This document shows positions 47,370 to 56,771 of a stretch of 64,000 nucleotides of DNA, in pieces (the stretch's first letter is position 1; each line of letters opens with the position of its first letter). Location of the stretch: contig NZ_CP031093.1 of assembly GCF_004851605.1 (NCBI RefSeq), positions 3,534,692-3,598,691 on the forward strand. The letters run 5' to 3'. Under the pieces are notes generated by a model. That model was given only the letters and a program-made list of their open reading frames with translations, made no database searches and was not told where the DNA came from. The stretch comes from Hydrocarboniclastica marina. GTDB taxonomy: Bacteria > Pseudomonadota > Gammaproteobacteria > Pseudomonadales > Oleiphilaceae. A program made the position numbers and the translations under genes.

Positions 47370-48650
47370 TCAGATCAGCGGCGGCACAGGGATCGGCTGA
47401 CCGTTGACGTTCAACGTCATTCCTTCGAGGTCGACGTTCAGAAGGAATATCCCGTCCTTTTCCAGAAGCACGCCCTGCTGGTACAGCTGGAAGAGCCGCT
47501 GCTGGAACGCAACCGGAAGCTGCTCCAGCATGCTGGCCGGAACCTTGAGACTTAGCCCTCCAGTGCTGTGCTGGAAAATACTGCCCATAGCGGCCCGTCC
47601 AGCGGCATCCAGCTCGGGATGGGCAAAATGGAATTCCAGCTCAGCGGCGCCACCGGGCGCATTAACGACCATGGTCGGAATACCAACAGCGAGTCCGTGG
47701 GCCATCAGGGTCCGAACGGCATCCATCATGCTGCTGAACAGCTCCAGATGTTGCGCGGCCTGCTCAGCCGCACTGGCGTCGCGGCTTATTCCGTTCAATC
47801 GATTCGCCGCAAGCAAGACCTGGTTGGTCGCTTCAATATCAAAGTTTTCTGCGACAAAACGCATCTGAATGTCGCTAAAGGACTGGCCATTGGCTTCGAC
47901 AGCGGCGACGCCGATATCCATCTGGTTCTTCAGGCGACCATCGCCTTCTTCGACCGTTCGGGCCAGCAGCGTCGCATCTTCGACGCTGAACCGGCCAGAG
48001 CCTGCCAAGTTCGCGCTTAGTTCAGCCACTGAAAACGCGACCTCTCCCGTCCAGACTTCGCCGACCAGACGCGACATATCCTCCGCGACGGATACCTGTC
48101 CCAGACGTAAGAAGTTCGCGCCCTGGGTGACCTCAAGGCCGGCCCAGGAGGAATGGATACTGGCGCTTTCACCGGAATCACTGACTGCGAAATCAGCATC
48201 CAGGGGCGCCCAACGGAATGTCATGCCTTCTTTCTGCCGATCTACCCCTGGCACCATCAGATTACTTTCAAAGTCGCCATTCCAGTGGGCATGGGATATC
48301 AGAACGGGCTTGTCCTGGTCAAAGAACGAGAGTGCTGCTTGATGTCTGCCCTCGTCTAGCCGTGTTTCGATACGCGCACTGGTGAGTCCGTGAGCGATGC
48401 GGGAGCGCAAGAAAACATCGACAGGCTCCTCGAGCTCGGGAGCATCGAGCGTCAGTTTGCTCAGAACTTCGGTAGAAAGGTAGCCGCGGTCATACTCAAG
48501 GTTTTCCAGAACCGCGGCAGACGCCGCGCCTCGGTTAAACTCATCTGTCATCTGGCCCCACGACGAGCGGGTCAACGACCCGGTCACAACTGGAGCTGCC
48601 ACCGCGAGCACGACCAGCAGGATGAGACCCGCAATAGTTATTCTTTTCAT
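47370..48650 (-). CDS. DUF945/YdgA-family protein
   Basis: A 426-residue protein with an N-terminal membrane anchor or signal (residues about 5-25, ITIAGLILLVVLAVAAPVV) and a long periplasmic body of beta-type segments, the layout of the DUF945/YdgA family. YdgA-like proteins have no firmly established biochemical role. The frame begins 25 codons earlier, but ATG at 48650 follows CGGAGA. It shares the strand with the PerM-type permease gene, 92 bp upstream. Confidence 0.78.
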   Translation of the reverse strand: MKRITIAGLILLVVLAVAAPVVTGSLTRSSWGQMTDEFNRGAASAAVLENLEYDRGYLSTEVLSKLTLDAPELEEPVDVFLRSRIAHGLTSARIETRLDEGRHQAALSFFDQDKPVLISHAHWNGDFESNLMVPGVDRQKEGMTFRWAPLDADFAVSDSGESASIHSSWAGLEVTQGANFLRLGQVSVAEDMSRLVGEVWTGEVAFSVAELSANLAGSGRFSVEDATLLARTVEEGDGRLKNQMDIGVAAVEANGQSFSDIQMRFVAENFDIEATNQVLLAANRLNGISRDASAAEQAAQHLELFSSMMDAVRTLMAHGLAVGIPTMVVNAPGGAAELEFHFAHPELDAAGRAAMGSIFQHSTGGLSLKVPASMLEQLPVAFQQRLFQLYQQGVLLEKDGIFLLNVDLEGMTLNVNGQPIPVPPLI

Positions 48651-48742
48651 AGTGTCTCCGGTTTGTTCTGTCGAGTGACAGCCTGAGCCGGTCCGTTCCA
48701 GAACCGGTAGAGTCAGCGCTGGCATGCCCGTCAGGCGTTATT

Positions 48743-49843
48743 TCACTTGAGCGAAGAGCTGTCCGCGACCGGGCTCGGGGTATGACGGGCCTGTTTTCGC
48801 TGTCGCTTCTGTAGTTCAGCGATGTCCGGCCCCAGCAGAATAGACACCCAGCGGGTGTCCTCGTGGGCTTCCAGAGCAATTTTCAAAAGCATGGTCAGGG
48901 GCACCGATAACAGCATTCCGACCGGGCCGAGGACCCAGCCCCAGAAAACCAGGGACAGAAATACCACAAGTGTCGACAGGCCCATGCCCCGCCCCATGAT
49001 GCGCGGCTCTATGACGTTGCCCAGCACCACATTGATGACCAGGTAGCCTGTACCCACCAGAACCGCATCGAACCAGCCGAGCTGAACCAGCGCCAACAGT
49101 ACTGCTGGCACCGCAGCGATTGCGGAGCCGATACTCGGCACGTAATTGAACATAAAGGCGATCAGTCCCCAGAGCATGGCATAGTCCACTGACAGGATGC
49201 TCAGCCAGATATAAACCAGCACGCCCGTTATCAGACTGATCGTGGTTTTTATGTTCATGTAGCGTTTCACGGTTTCAAGAAAACGTTCCGCCCCAAGCAT
49301 CGGCCGGTCATTGCCGAACGCCAGTTGCAGCTTGCGCGGGATGGAAGCACCCTCGAAAAGCATGAACAACACCGCCAGGAGAATCAGAAAGGCATTGGAG
49401 AACACAGTGCCCAGATTACTCAGGACGTTGGCAACCATACGAAACCCTGTTCCCGGATCCATATACTGCTGCACAAAGCCCTCGGGGATATTGAACCCCC
49501 AGGTGTTCAACTGGGCGATGAACTCGATAGTGATTGTGCGCAACTTCTGCTGGTACTGGGGCAGGTCGCTGGTGAAATTGGCGATGGTCGAAGCCACGAT
49601 CGTCAAAAAGCCAATCTGGAGCAGCACCAGGAAGGCAATAACCACGAGGATAGAGATCCAGGATGGGACGCCCCAGCGCTGCATCAGCATGAACGGCGGC
49701 GCGCACAATATGGCGATAAAGGACGCCAACAGGAACGTCACCATCAGCGTGGCGGCGGCCTTTATGCCTGCGACCACGATCACGAACGCGGCGAGCGTGA
49801 TGACGATGCGGGCACCCGCAGAAAATCCGTTCGGCTTGATCAT
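48743..49843 (-). CDS. AI-2E/PerM-family membrane permease
   Basis: A 366-residue inner-membrane protein with about eight membrane segments and the family's long loop region around residues 70-150 (PQYQQKLRTITIEFIAQLNTWG). The late segment with YVPSIGSAIAAVPAVLLAL is characteristic (the P-S-x-G motif of the PerM/TqsA family). Members export autoinducer-2 or other solutes, or act as sodium/proton antiporters; the substrate cannot be told here. Start at ATG 49843; an 18-residue longer version from TTG at 49897 is possible. Confidence 0.85.
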   Translation of the reverse strand: MIKPNGFSAGARIVITLAAFVIVVAGIKAAATLMVTFLLASFIAILCAPPFMLMQRWGVPSWISILVVIAFLVLLQIGFLTIVASTIANFTSDLPQYQQKLRTITIEFIAQLNTWGFNIPEGFVQQYMDPGTGFRMVANVLSNLGTVFSNAFLILLAVLFMLFEGASIPRKLQLAFGNDRPMLGAERFLETVKRYMNIKTTISLITGVLVYIWLSILSVDYAMLWGLIAFMFNYVPSIGSAIAAVPAVLLALVQLGWFDAVLVGTGYLVINVVLGNVIEPRIMGRGMGLSTLVVFLSLVFWGWVLGPVGMLLSVPLTMLLKIALEAHEDTRWVSILLGPDIAELQKRQRKQARHTPSPVADSSSLK

Positions 49844-49918
49844 TGGATGGGATCTTTTCCTGCTGCGTGTCGACCCTGGTTGCGGTGGCGCCACCAAGAG
49901 GCCTGGACGGCGAATTTA

Positions 49919-52021
49919 CTACTTCGCCGTCAGCCTTTCCAGCAATATGGTCTGAGCCGACAGTCTGGGTTCACCTTCTGCGGGCTGGTTCTGGGTATAT
50001 GTTCCGTCGGCATTGAGTTCCGCGCTGAAACAATTGTCCTGCAGGTATATTTCCAGTTCTTCCAACACACGCTCGGCCAACGCAGGGTCGTTAATCGGAA
50101 AGCACGTTTCTACCCGGTTGAACAGATTGCGCGCCATCCAGTCCGCGCTGGCACAGTAGGTATCGGCTTTGCCGTTATTGTAGAAGTAGTAGACACGGCT
50201 GTGCTCCAGAAAGCGCCCGACCACCGAAATCACCCTGATATTCTCCGACAGACCCGGTACCCGGGGGCGAAGGCAACAGATACCGCGGACGATCAGGTCA
50301 ATGCGCACACCCGCGATAGAGGCACGATACAGAGCCCTTATTACCTCGGTCTCAGCCAGGGCATTCAGCTTTACAACAATTCGTGCCGGCTTACCCGCCT
50401 GTGCGTGCCCGGCCTCTCTCTCGATCAACTCGATCAATTTGGAATGGAGCGTAAAAGGCGCGTGCAGCAGCTTCTTCACTTTCAGCGCCTTACCCATCCC
50501 GGTAAGTTGCTGGAATATCTTGTTGACGTCGTCCCCCAGCGCATCGTCACAGGTCAGCAAACTGTAATCGGTGTATAGCCGCGCGTTGCCGGCGTGGTAA
50601 TTGCCGGTACCGAGGTGAACGTAGCGCTTCAGTCCGCTCTCTTCCCGGCGCACGATCATGATCATCTTGGCATGGGTTTTATAGCCGACCACTCCGTACA
50701 CGACCACAGCGCCGGCTTCCTGCAGACGGCTCGCCAGTTCCAGATTCTCGGCTTCGTCGAAGCGGGCCTGCAGCTCAATGACTGCCGTGACCTCCTTGCC
50801 GCGTCGCGCTGCGTCCGCGAGGGCTTCCACAAGCTCGGACTCCGCACCGGTCCGGTAGAGAGTCTGTCGGATAGCGAGAACTCCCGGGTCGCGAGCGGCT
50901 TGCCTGAGCAGGTCGATTACCGGCGTAAAGCTTTCAAACGGATGGTAAAGCAGGATGTCCTGCTGCCGCATGGCTTCAAAAATGGTTTCCCGGCTGCGGA
51001 TGGCCCGTGGCACAGAAGGAGTTATTCCCGGGTAGTCCAGATCCGGTCGGTTCAGCAGACGACCAAGCGCCATCAGGCGGGCAAGGTTGACCGGACCATG
51101 GACCAGATACAGTTCGCGTTCACTCAAGCCGAACTCGGTCAGCAGGAAGTTGACCAATTCGGCCGGGCAATTGTCCGCGACTTCCAGCCGCACGGCATCG
51201 CCGAACCTCCGACTGAGCAACTCGCCCCGCAGCGCCGAAGCCAGGTCTTCGAGGTCGTCTTCCAACTCCAGGTCAGCATTGCGGGTCAGCCGGAATTGGT
51301 AGCAACCCTTGACCGCCATGCCCGGGAATAACTGATCGGCGTGGGCATGAATCATTGATGAGAGGAAAACGAGATTGTCCCCGCCCGGGCAGACGTCGTC
51401 AGGCATTCGCACCAGTCGCGGTAAAGAACGTGGTGCAGGCACAAGCGCCATCCCGGTTTCCCGACCAAAGGCGTCCTTTCCCTCGAGCTTGACGATAAAG
51501 TTAAGGCTTTTGTTGACCAGGCGGGGAAGTGGATGCGAAGGGTCGAGCCCGATGGGGTTAACCACCGGCAGAATTTCTTCCTCAAAGTAGCGTGCTACCC
51601 AGTCGCGCTGTGCGGCGGTCCACTCGCGGCGCCGGACAAAATGAATATTTTCTCTCTCCAACGCTGGTATTAACACGCTGTTGAGAATCTCATATTGTTC
51701 CTGAACATAGCGGTGCGCTATTTCGGCGACTTCGTTCAGAGCCTGCTCCGGGCTGAGCCCGTCGGAGCCGACCGCCTCCCGACCATACTTTATCTGCTGC
51801 CGCAGGCCCGCCACACGGATCTCGAAAAACTCATCCATGTTGCTGCTGAATATGCAGCAGAACTGCATCCGGCTCAGCAGCGGGTGATGCTCGTCCAGAG
51901 CCTGCCGCAGCACGCGGTGGTTGAAATGAAGATGACTCAGTTCGCGGTTGAAGTAATGGGCCGCGGCGCCAAGATCGGGCTCATCCAGGATGTCTCCGGG
52001 GTTGTTTTTGTCATTGCTCAT
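49919..52021 (-). CDS. ppk: Polyphosphate kinase 1
   Basis: Makes inorganic polyphosphate from ATP. The 700-residue protein has the PPK1 N-terminal domain (FNRELSHLHFNHRVLRQA), the phosphorylated-histidine region YVHLGTGNYHAGNARLYTDY, KTHAKM, and the C-terminal GRFLEHSRVYYFYNNG with the second essential histidine. The ATG at 52021 is chosen over a GTG five codons upstream. hemB precedes it on the same strand with a 79-bp gap; P. aeruginosa also keeps ppk beside hemB. Confidence 0.96.
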   Translation of the reverse strand: MSNDKNNPGDILDEPDLGAAAHYFNRELSHLHFNHRVLRQALDEHHPLLSRMQFCCIFSSNMDEFFEIRVAGLRQQIKYGREAVGSDGLSPEQALNEVAEIAHRYVQEQYEILNSVLIPALERENIHFVRRREWTAAQRDWVARYFEEEILPVVNPIGLDPSHPLPRLVNKSLNFIVKLEGKDAFGRETGMALVPAPRSLPRLVRMPDDVCPGGDNLVFLSSMIHAHADQLFPGMAVKGCYQFRLTRNADLELEDDLEDLASALRGELLSRRFGDAVRLEVADNCPAELVNFLLTEFGLSERELYLVHGPVNLARLMALGRLLNRPDLDYPGITPSVPRAIRSRETIFEAMRQQDILLYHPFESFTPVIDLLRQAARDPGVLAIRQTLYRTGAESELVEALADAARRGKEVTAVIELQARFDEAENLELASRLQEAGAVVVYGVVGYKTHAKMIMIVRREESGLKRYVHLGTGNYHAGNARLYTDYSLLTCDDALGDDVNKIFQQLTGMGKALKVKKLLHAPFTLHSKLIELIEREAGHAQAGKPARIVVKLNALAETEVIRALYRASIAGVRIDLIVRGICCLRPRVPGLSENIRVISVVGRFLEHSRVYYFYNNGKADTYCASADWMARNLFNRVETCFPINDPALAERVLEELEIYLQDNCFSAELNADGTYTQNQPAEGEPRLSAQTILLERLTAK

Positions 52022-52100
52022 GTATTCAGGCCCCACTGGTATTCAAATCCCAACCTCAACGCCCGAACAAGTCCGGGGCTCGTGCTACGACCCGCTCCCG

Positions 52101-53144
<1,044 letters not shown>

Positions 53145-53174
53145 TCAACCCCAGTTGGGGTCAAACCGCCGGAT

Positions 53175-53357
53175 TTATGCTACGGCACCGTTTTCATGAC
53201 CTATTCCATGGCGTAGCGCCCCGGCGGTGCCGGTCACTTCGGGGGGGCCAGTATTGCTGGGCTCCAGAAAGGCCTCATCAGAAGATGTGAGGTACAGGAA
53301 CAGCACTAGCAACACCACAAATATCGCGAAAATTGTCAGCAAGCGTTGAGGGTTCAT
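53175..53357 (-). CDS. Small single-span membrane protein, hypothetical
   Basis: A 60-residue frame starting MNPQRLLTIFAIFVVLLVLFLYLTSS: a short basic N terminus, one strong membrane helix, then a polar tail of about 35 residues. GGAG stands 4-5 bases before the ATG. It is on the strand of hemB, 57 bp upstream of it. No family is recognised; the compact hydrophobic design and Shine-Dalgarno argue for a real gene. Confidence 0.55.
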   Translation of the reverse strand: MNPQRLLTIFAIFVVLLVLFLYLTSSDEAFLEPSNTGPPEVTGTAGALRHGIGHENGAVA

Positions 53358-53529
53358 GGCTCTCCAGGTCTATCTGCACTTTCAGGCTCAACCTGCACAT
53401 AAGCCCGCATCATATCAAATGACGCTGCGTTTCGCGGGATAAGAGGAGTGTTGCACAATCAGTACGCCGCACGGTCTGGTTGACCGGCAGATACTGACCA
53501 ACAGGGGATATGGTAATTTTTTGTAATAG

Positions 53530-53694
53530 CCAGAGGCGGAGCCGAAATCCCCGGCTAAACTCGAATGTAACTGGCAAGCGGATCGCTCGCCAGTAACGTC
53601 CAGCTGGTGTCACTGACTCACCGCCGTGATCCAGTCGAGTCGTTTCTTTCCCTGAGTAAAACTTCGCCGGGCCCCTAGGGGCCCGGTTTTTTTT
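53530..53694 (+). ncRNA. Possible noncoding RNA ending at a strong + strand terminator
   Basis: The 489-bp gap 53358-53846 has no + strand gene, yet it holds a strong + strand terminator (53667-53694). Before it are a hairpin with arms ACTGGC-AGCG and CGCT-GCCAGT (53570-53594) and a small GGC-GGA-GCC triloop (53534-53542). GGA triplets in or near loops recall CsrA-binding RNAs, but there are few of them and I see no GacA box or clear promoter; the 5' end is a guess. Confidence 0.35.
53667..53694 (+). terminator. Strong terminator with no upstream + strand gene
   Basis: CCGGGCCCCTAGGGGCCCGG (53667-53686) is a perfect palindrome that folds with a CTAG loop, followed by eight Ts (53687-53694). 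Confidence 0.9.
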
Positions 53695-53748
53695 GTGCTT
53701 TTGCCAGCCTGCTTCTCAGCGTTGGAAAAGGACGTTTGACTTAATTTA

Positions 53749-53762
53749 TGAATGGTGATTCA
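53749..53762. promoter_or_regulatory. Palindrome upstream of the TetR-aidB operon, possible operator
   Basis: TGAAT-GGTG-ATTCA has perfect 5-bp arms and lies just after a TTGACT (53736-53741), about 85 bp before the TetR start. The surrounding 100 bp are AT-rich. A self-regulating operator is plausible. Confidence 0.4.
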
Positions 53763-53846
53763 CTACTTAAAATTACCTGCATTTCCGTACTATCATACAC
53801 ATACTCAACAATTTAGCATATTCGACTCTGAGGAAAGGACCCCGAG

Positions 53847-54512
53847 ATGGCTTATCGCGAAACTGCCAGGACGCTGGCAAAAAAACAGGCTGTTCGTCAG
53901 CGGCTTCTTGAATCCGCCGAATCACTGGTGGCGAGCGGCGGCTTCCGTGGCGCAGCTGTAGCGAAGGTGGCTGATCTTGCCGGCGTTGCGACAGGAACCG
54001 TCTATCGGCATTTTGCGTCCAAAGGGGACTTATTCTCCGAAGTGTTCCAGCGCGCCACCGCACGCGAGGTAGCGCGCGTCGACGAGGCCCTCCACGAGTC
54101 GGGTAGCGCGATGGCGCGGCTTGAACGCGCGCTTAGGGTATTCGCCTCGCGTGCCCTGCGCGCGCCAACAATGGCGTGGGCGCTCATTGCCGAACCGGTC
54201 GACCCTCAGGTGGACCAGGAACGGCTTATCTACCGCCAGACCTACGCCCGCCTTTTTGCCGAAACACTGGATGAGGGGGTCCGCACGGGCGAAATTCCAG
54301 CTCTCGATACGCAGCTCGCCAGCGCGGCAATTGTGGGCGCCATCGCTGAGGCCCTGATCGGCCCCCTATCGCCCACCGTCCAGGCACCACAAGCGCCGGA
54401 GCCAGAAAGCCATGCGGGGCTGGTCGATGCAATCCTGGCCTTCTGCCTCCAGGCGGTATGCGTCCAGCGTGAACCCTCGGCAGTGCGCCCGCCAATAAGG
54501 AGTCTGACTTGA
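53847..54512 (+). CDS. TetR-family transcriptional regulator of the aidB-like gene
   Basis: A 221-residue regulator. The DNA-binding part reads AVRQRLLESAESLVASGGFRGAAVAKVADLAGVATGTVYRHFASKGDLFSEVF, a complete TetR helix-turn-helix. The C-terminal domain has RAPTMAWALIAEPVDPQVD, common in regulators paired with acyl-CoA dehydrogenases. Its stop overlaps the aidB-like start by 4 bases (TTGA), so the two are translationally coupled and the regulator probably controls its own operon. The Shine-Dalgarno is GAGGAAAGGA. Confidence 0.9.
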   Translation: MAYRETARTLAKKQAVRQRLLESAESLVASGGFRGAAVAKVADLAGVATGTVYRHFASKGDLFSEVFQRATAREVARVDEALHESGSAMARLERALRVFASRALRAPTMAWALIAEPVDPQVDQERLIYRQTYARLFAETLDEGVRTGEIPALDTQLASAAIVGAIAEALIGPLSPTVQAPQAPEPESHAGLVDAILAFCLQAVCVQREPSAVRPPIRSLT

Positions 54513-56188
54513 ACGCCAAGGTAAACAATGTCCCCGATCAAACACTACCGGGGCAGAACCACGCGGTTTTCAATCAACCTCAACCGCTTGAAAACTACAA
54601 TCTTTACGGCGCAGACAGGGCTCTGCGTGACAGCGTCAAACTGGGGGGGGCCGCATGGGCTGAGCCGGACTTAGTGGACCACGGCGCCTGGGCCGGCCGC
54701 AGCGAAACTATTGCTCTCGGCTTTCAGGCCAACCAGAGCTCACCCGTCCTGCATACCCACGACCGCTTCGGGCATCGCCGCGACACTGTCGACTTTCACC
54801 CGGCCTACCATGAGCTGATGAACCGCGCCGTGCGGGGGGGTATGCACAGCAGTCCCTGGACCGACCCCAAGCCAGGTGCACATGTCGCCCGAGCGGCCAA
54901 GTTTTTTATCCAGTCTCAAGTTGAGGCAGCTCACTGCTGCCCCATCACCATGACCTTTGCCGCCGTCCCCGCATTGCTTAAACAGCCCAGCCTGGCCAAA
55001 CAGTGGCTACCCGGCATCACGTCCCGCGAGTACGACCCACGCAATATTCCGTCGGAACAGAAGTCGGGCCTGACTATCGGCATGGCCATGACCGAGAAAC
55101 AAGGTGGCTCTGATGTACGCGCCAATACCACGATCGCCCAGGCCCTGGGTGTGGGTGGCCCGGGCGAGCTTTATGCGTTGACCGGACACAAGTGGTTCAT
55201 GTCGGCCCCCATGTGCGACGCCTTTCTGGTGCTTGCCCAGGCTCCCGCGGGTCTGACCTGCTTCCTCATGCCCCGCTGGCAGCCCGATGGGGTCAAGAAT
55301 CCGGTTCACCTCCAGCGCCTGAAGAACAAAATGGGCAATCTCGCCAACGCGTCCAGCGAAGTCGAACTGGACGGCGCCCAGGCGTGGATGGTCGGCGCTG
55401 AAGGCCGCGGCGTATCAACCATCATCGAAATGGTCGCAGTGACGCGATTCGACTGCATGATTGGCTCGGCTGGAGGAATGCGCCAGGCAACCGCACAGGC
55501 CCTTCATCACTGCAACCAACGCAAGGCGTTCGGAGCACTGCTGATCGACCAGCCGCTCATGCAGAATGTTCTGGCAGACCTTGCCCTGGAAAGCGAGGCG
55601 GCGACGGCGTTGACCATGCGTATAGCCCGCGCACTGGATCACCCGGGTTCACGCGAAGAGAAACTGCTGCTGCGCCTGGCCACGGCGGTCGGCAAATACT
55701 GGATCTGCAAGCGCACGCCCAACCATGCCTACGAAGCCATGGAGTGCCTGGGTGGCAACGGCCTGATGGAAGATTGCATCATGCCGCGGCTGTTCAGGGA
55801 ATCCCCGGTCAACTCGATCTGGGAGGGTAGCGGCAACGTGCAGTGCCTGGATGTGCTACGAGCGCTTAAAAAGGAACCCGAGTCATTGGAGGTATTTTTT
55901 TCAGAACTCGCCCTGGCAAAGGGCGCCGATGCCCGGTTCGACCGTTTCGTAACCACACTGGAGCATGAGTTTTCAGGCAGTGGTGCGAAAGAAGCTCAAG
56001 CCCGAAACCTGGTTGACCGTATGGCGCTTGCTCTACAGGGGTCGCTGCTACTTCGCAATAGCCCGCCCGCGATCGCAGACGCGTTCTGTGCGGGTCGTCT
56101 GGCGGCAAGCGGCGGACTGAATACGGGCAATCTGCCGGCGGGGACAGACTTCCGTTCCATCATTCAGCGTGCGCTTCCGGAGGGCTGA
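54509..56188 (+). CDS. aidB: AidB-like acyl-CoA dehydrogenase family protein
   Basis: A 559-residue flavoprotein close in pattern to E. coli AidB, made during the adaptive response to alkylating agents: HAVFNQPQPLENYNLY, CPITMTFAAVPALL, IGMAMTEKQGGSDVRANTT, GHKWFMSAPMCDAFLVLAQ, MVAVTRFDCMIGSAG and RESPVNSIWEGSGNVQCLDVLRAL. AidB binds DNA as well as FAD; whether this copy protects DNA or oxidises an acyl-CoA is open. The start is TTG, unusual but convincing: AAGGAG lies six bases upstream and the codon overlaps the TetR stop. The next gene starts on the last base of its stop. Confidence 0.9.
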   Translation: MNAKVNNVPDQTLPGQNHAVFNQPQPLENYNLYGADRALRDSVKLGGAAWAEPDLVDHGAWAGRSETIALGFQANQSSPVLHTHDRFGHRRDTVDFHPAYHELMNRAVRGGMHSSPWTDPKPGAHVARAAKFFIQSQVEAAHCCPITMTFAAVPALLKQPSLAKQWLPGITSREYDPRNIPSEQKSGLTIGMAMTEKQGGSDVRANTTIAQALGVGGPGELYALTGHKWFMSAPMCDAFLVLAQAPAGLTCFLMPRWQPDGVKNPVHLQRLKNKMGNLANASSEVELDGAQAWMVGAEGRGVSTIIEMVAVTRFDCMIGSAGGMRQATAQALHHCNQRKAFGALLIDQPLMQNVLADLALESEAATALTMRIARALDHPGSREEKLLLRLATAVGKYWICKRTPNHAYEAMECLGGNGLMEDCIMPRLFRESPVNSIWEGSGNVQCLDVLRALKKEPESLEVFFSELALAKGADARFDRFVTTLEHEFSGSGAKEAQARNLVDRMALALQGSLLLRNSPPAIADAFCAGRLAASGGLNTGNLPAGTDFRSIIQRALPEG

Positions 56189-56499
56189 TGCTGACCGAGT
56201 CGATGTCTCCGCCACACGTTGCTGTGATGACGCTACGATTCCAGGTCTATGGCTGCCCCGACCACAAGGCAAAGGCCAGGGCCTTTCAGAAAATGAGAAC
56301 CCATTGGGGAAAATCAGCCGACCTCGCGGTCGCCGAGGTCGGCGATCTCGAATCGCTGGATTACGCTACCTGGACCATTGCCACGGCAGGTCCATCGCCG
56401 GCGAAGCTGCACCAGCGTTTGCAGGCCATCGAATTGGAGATCGCGGACCAGATTGACGCGCCTATCCTCGACACATTTTTCGAGCAGATGGGGGGCTGA
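56188..56499 (+). CDS. Small uncharacterised protein, DUF503-like
   Basis: A 103-residue frame whose ATG shares one base with the aidB-like stop (TGATG), a typical coupled start. The sequence VYGCPDHKAKARAFQKMRTH...DLAVAEVGDLESLDYATWTIATAGPSP has the layout of the small DUF503 family (basic helix, then AVAEV, then a strand). The resemblance is weak and no function is known for that family. A later start at M14 is possible. Confidence 0.6.
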   Translation: MLTESMSPPHVAVMTLRFQVYGCPDHKAKARAFQKMRTHWGKSADLAVAEVGDLESLDYATWTIATAGPSPAKLHQRLQAIELEIADQIDAPILDTFFEQMGG

Positions 56500-56771
56500 A
56501 CAAAGCCGCTCCAGATCCTGCCCGCCTTTTCAAACTCATGCCGAGCGTACAGGTCAGCTCCTCAGCCTCTCCGGCCTGCCTATGGTGGTGCCACGAAGAG
56601 GCTGGGGCAGACAGGGCCCTATACAGGGACTATACTACGCGGCCGGCCAAAGGGACGCGGACGTTCACAATCCATTAGTGCGCAATTTCCATCGGTTGAA
56701 TGGCGTGTTTCCAATCAACCGCCAGAAAAGAGTGATGCAGTCTTTGGTAGCAACCTTGAAAACAGGTGTAT

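Noticed and set aside
49325-50578. 417-codon + strand frame opposite the permease and ppk genes
   Set aside because: Spans two real genes antisense; composition only (His/Gln/Arg-rich).
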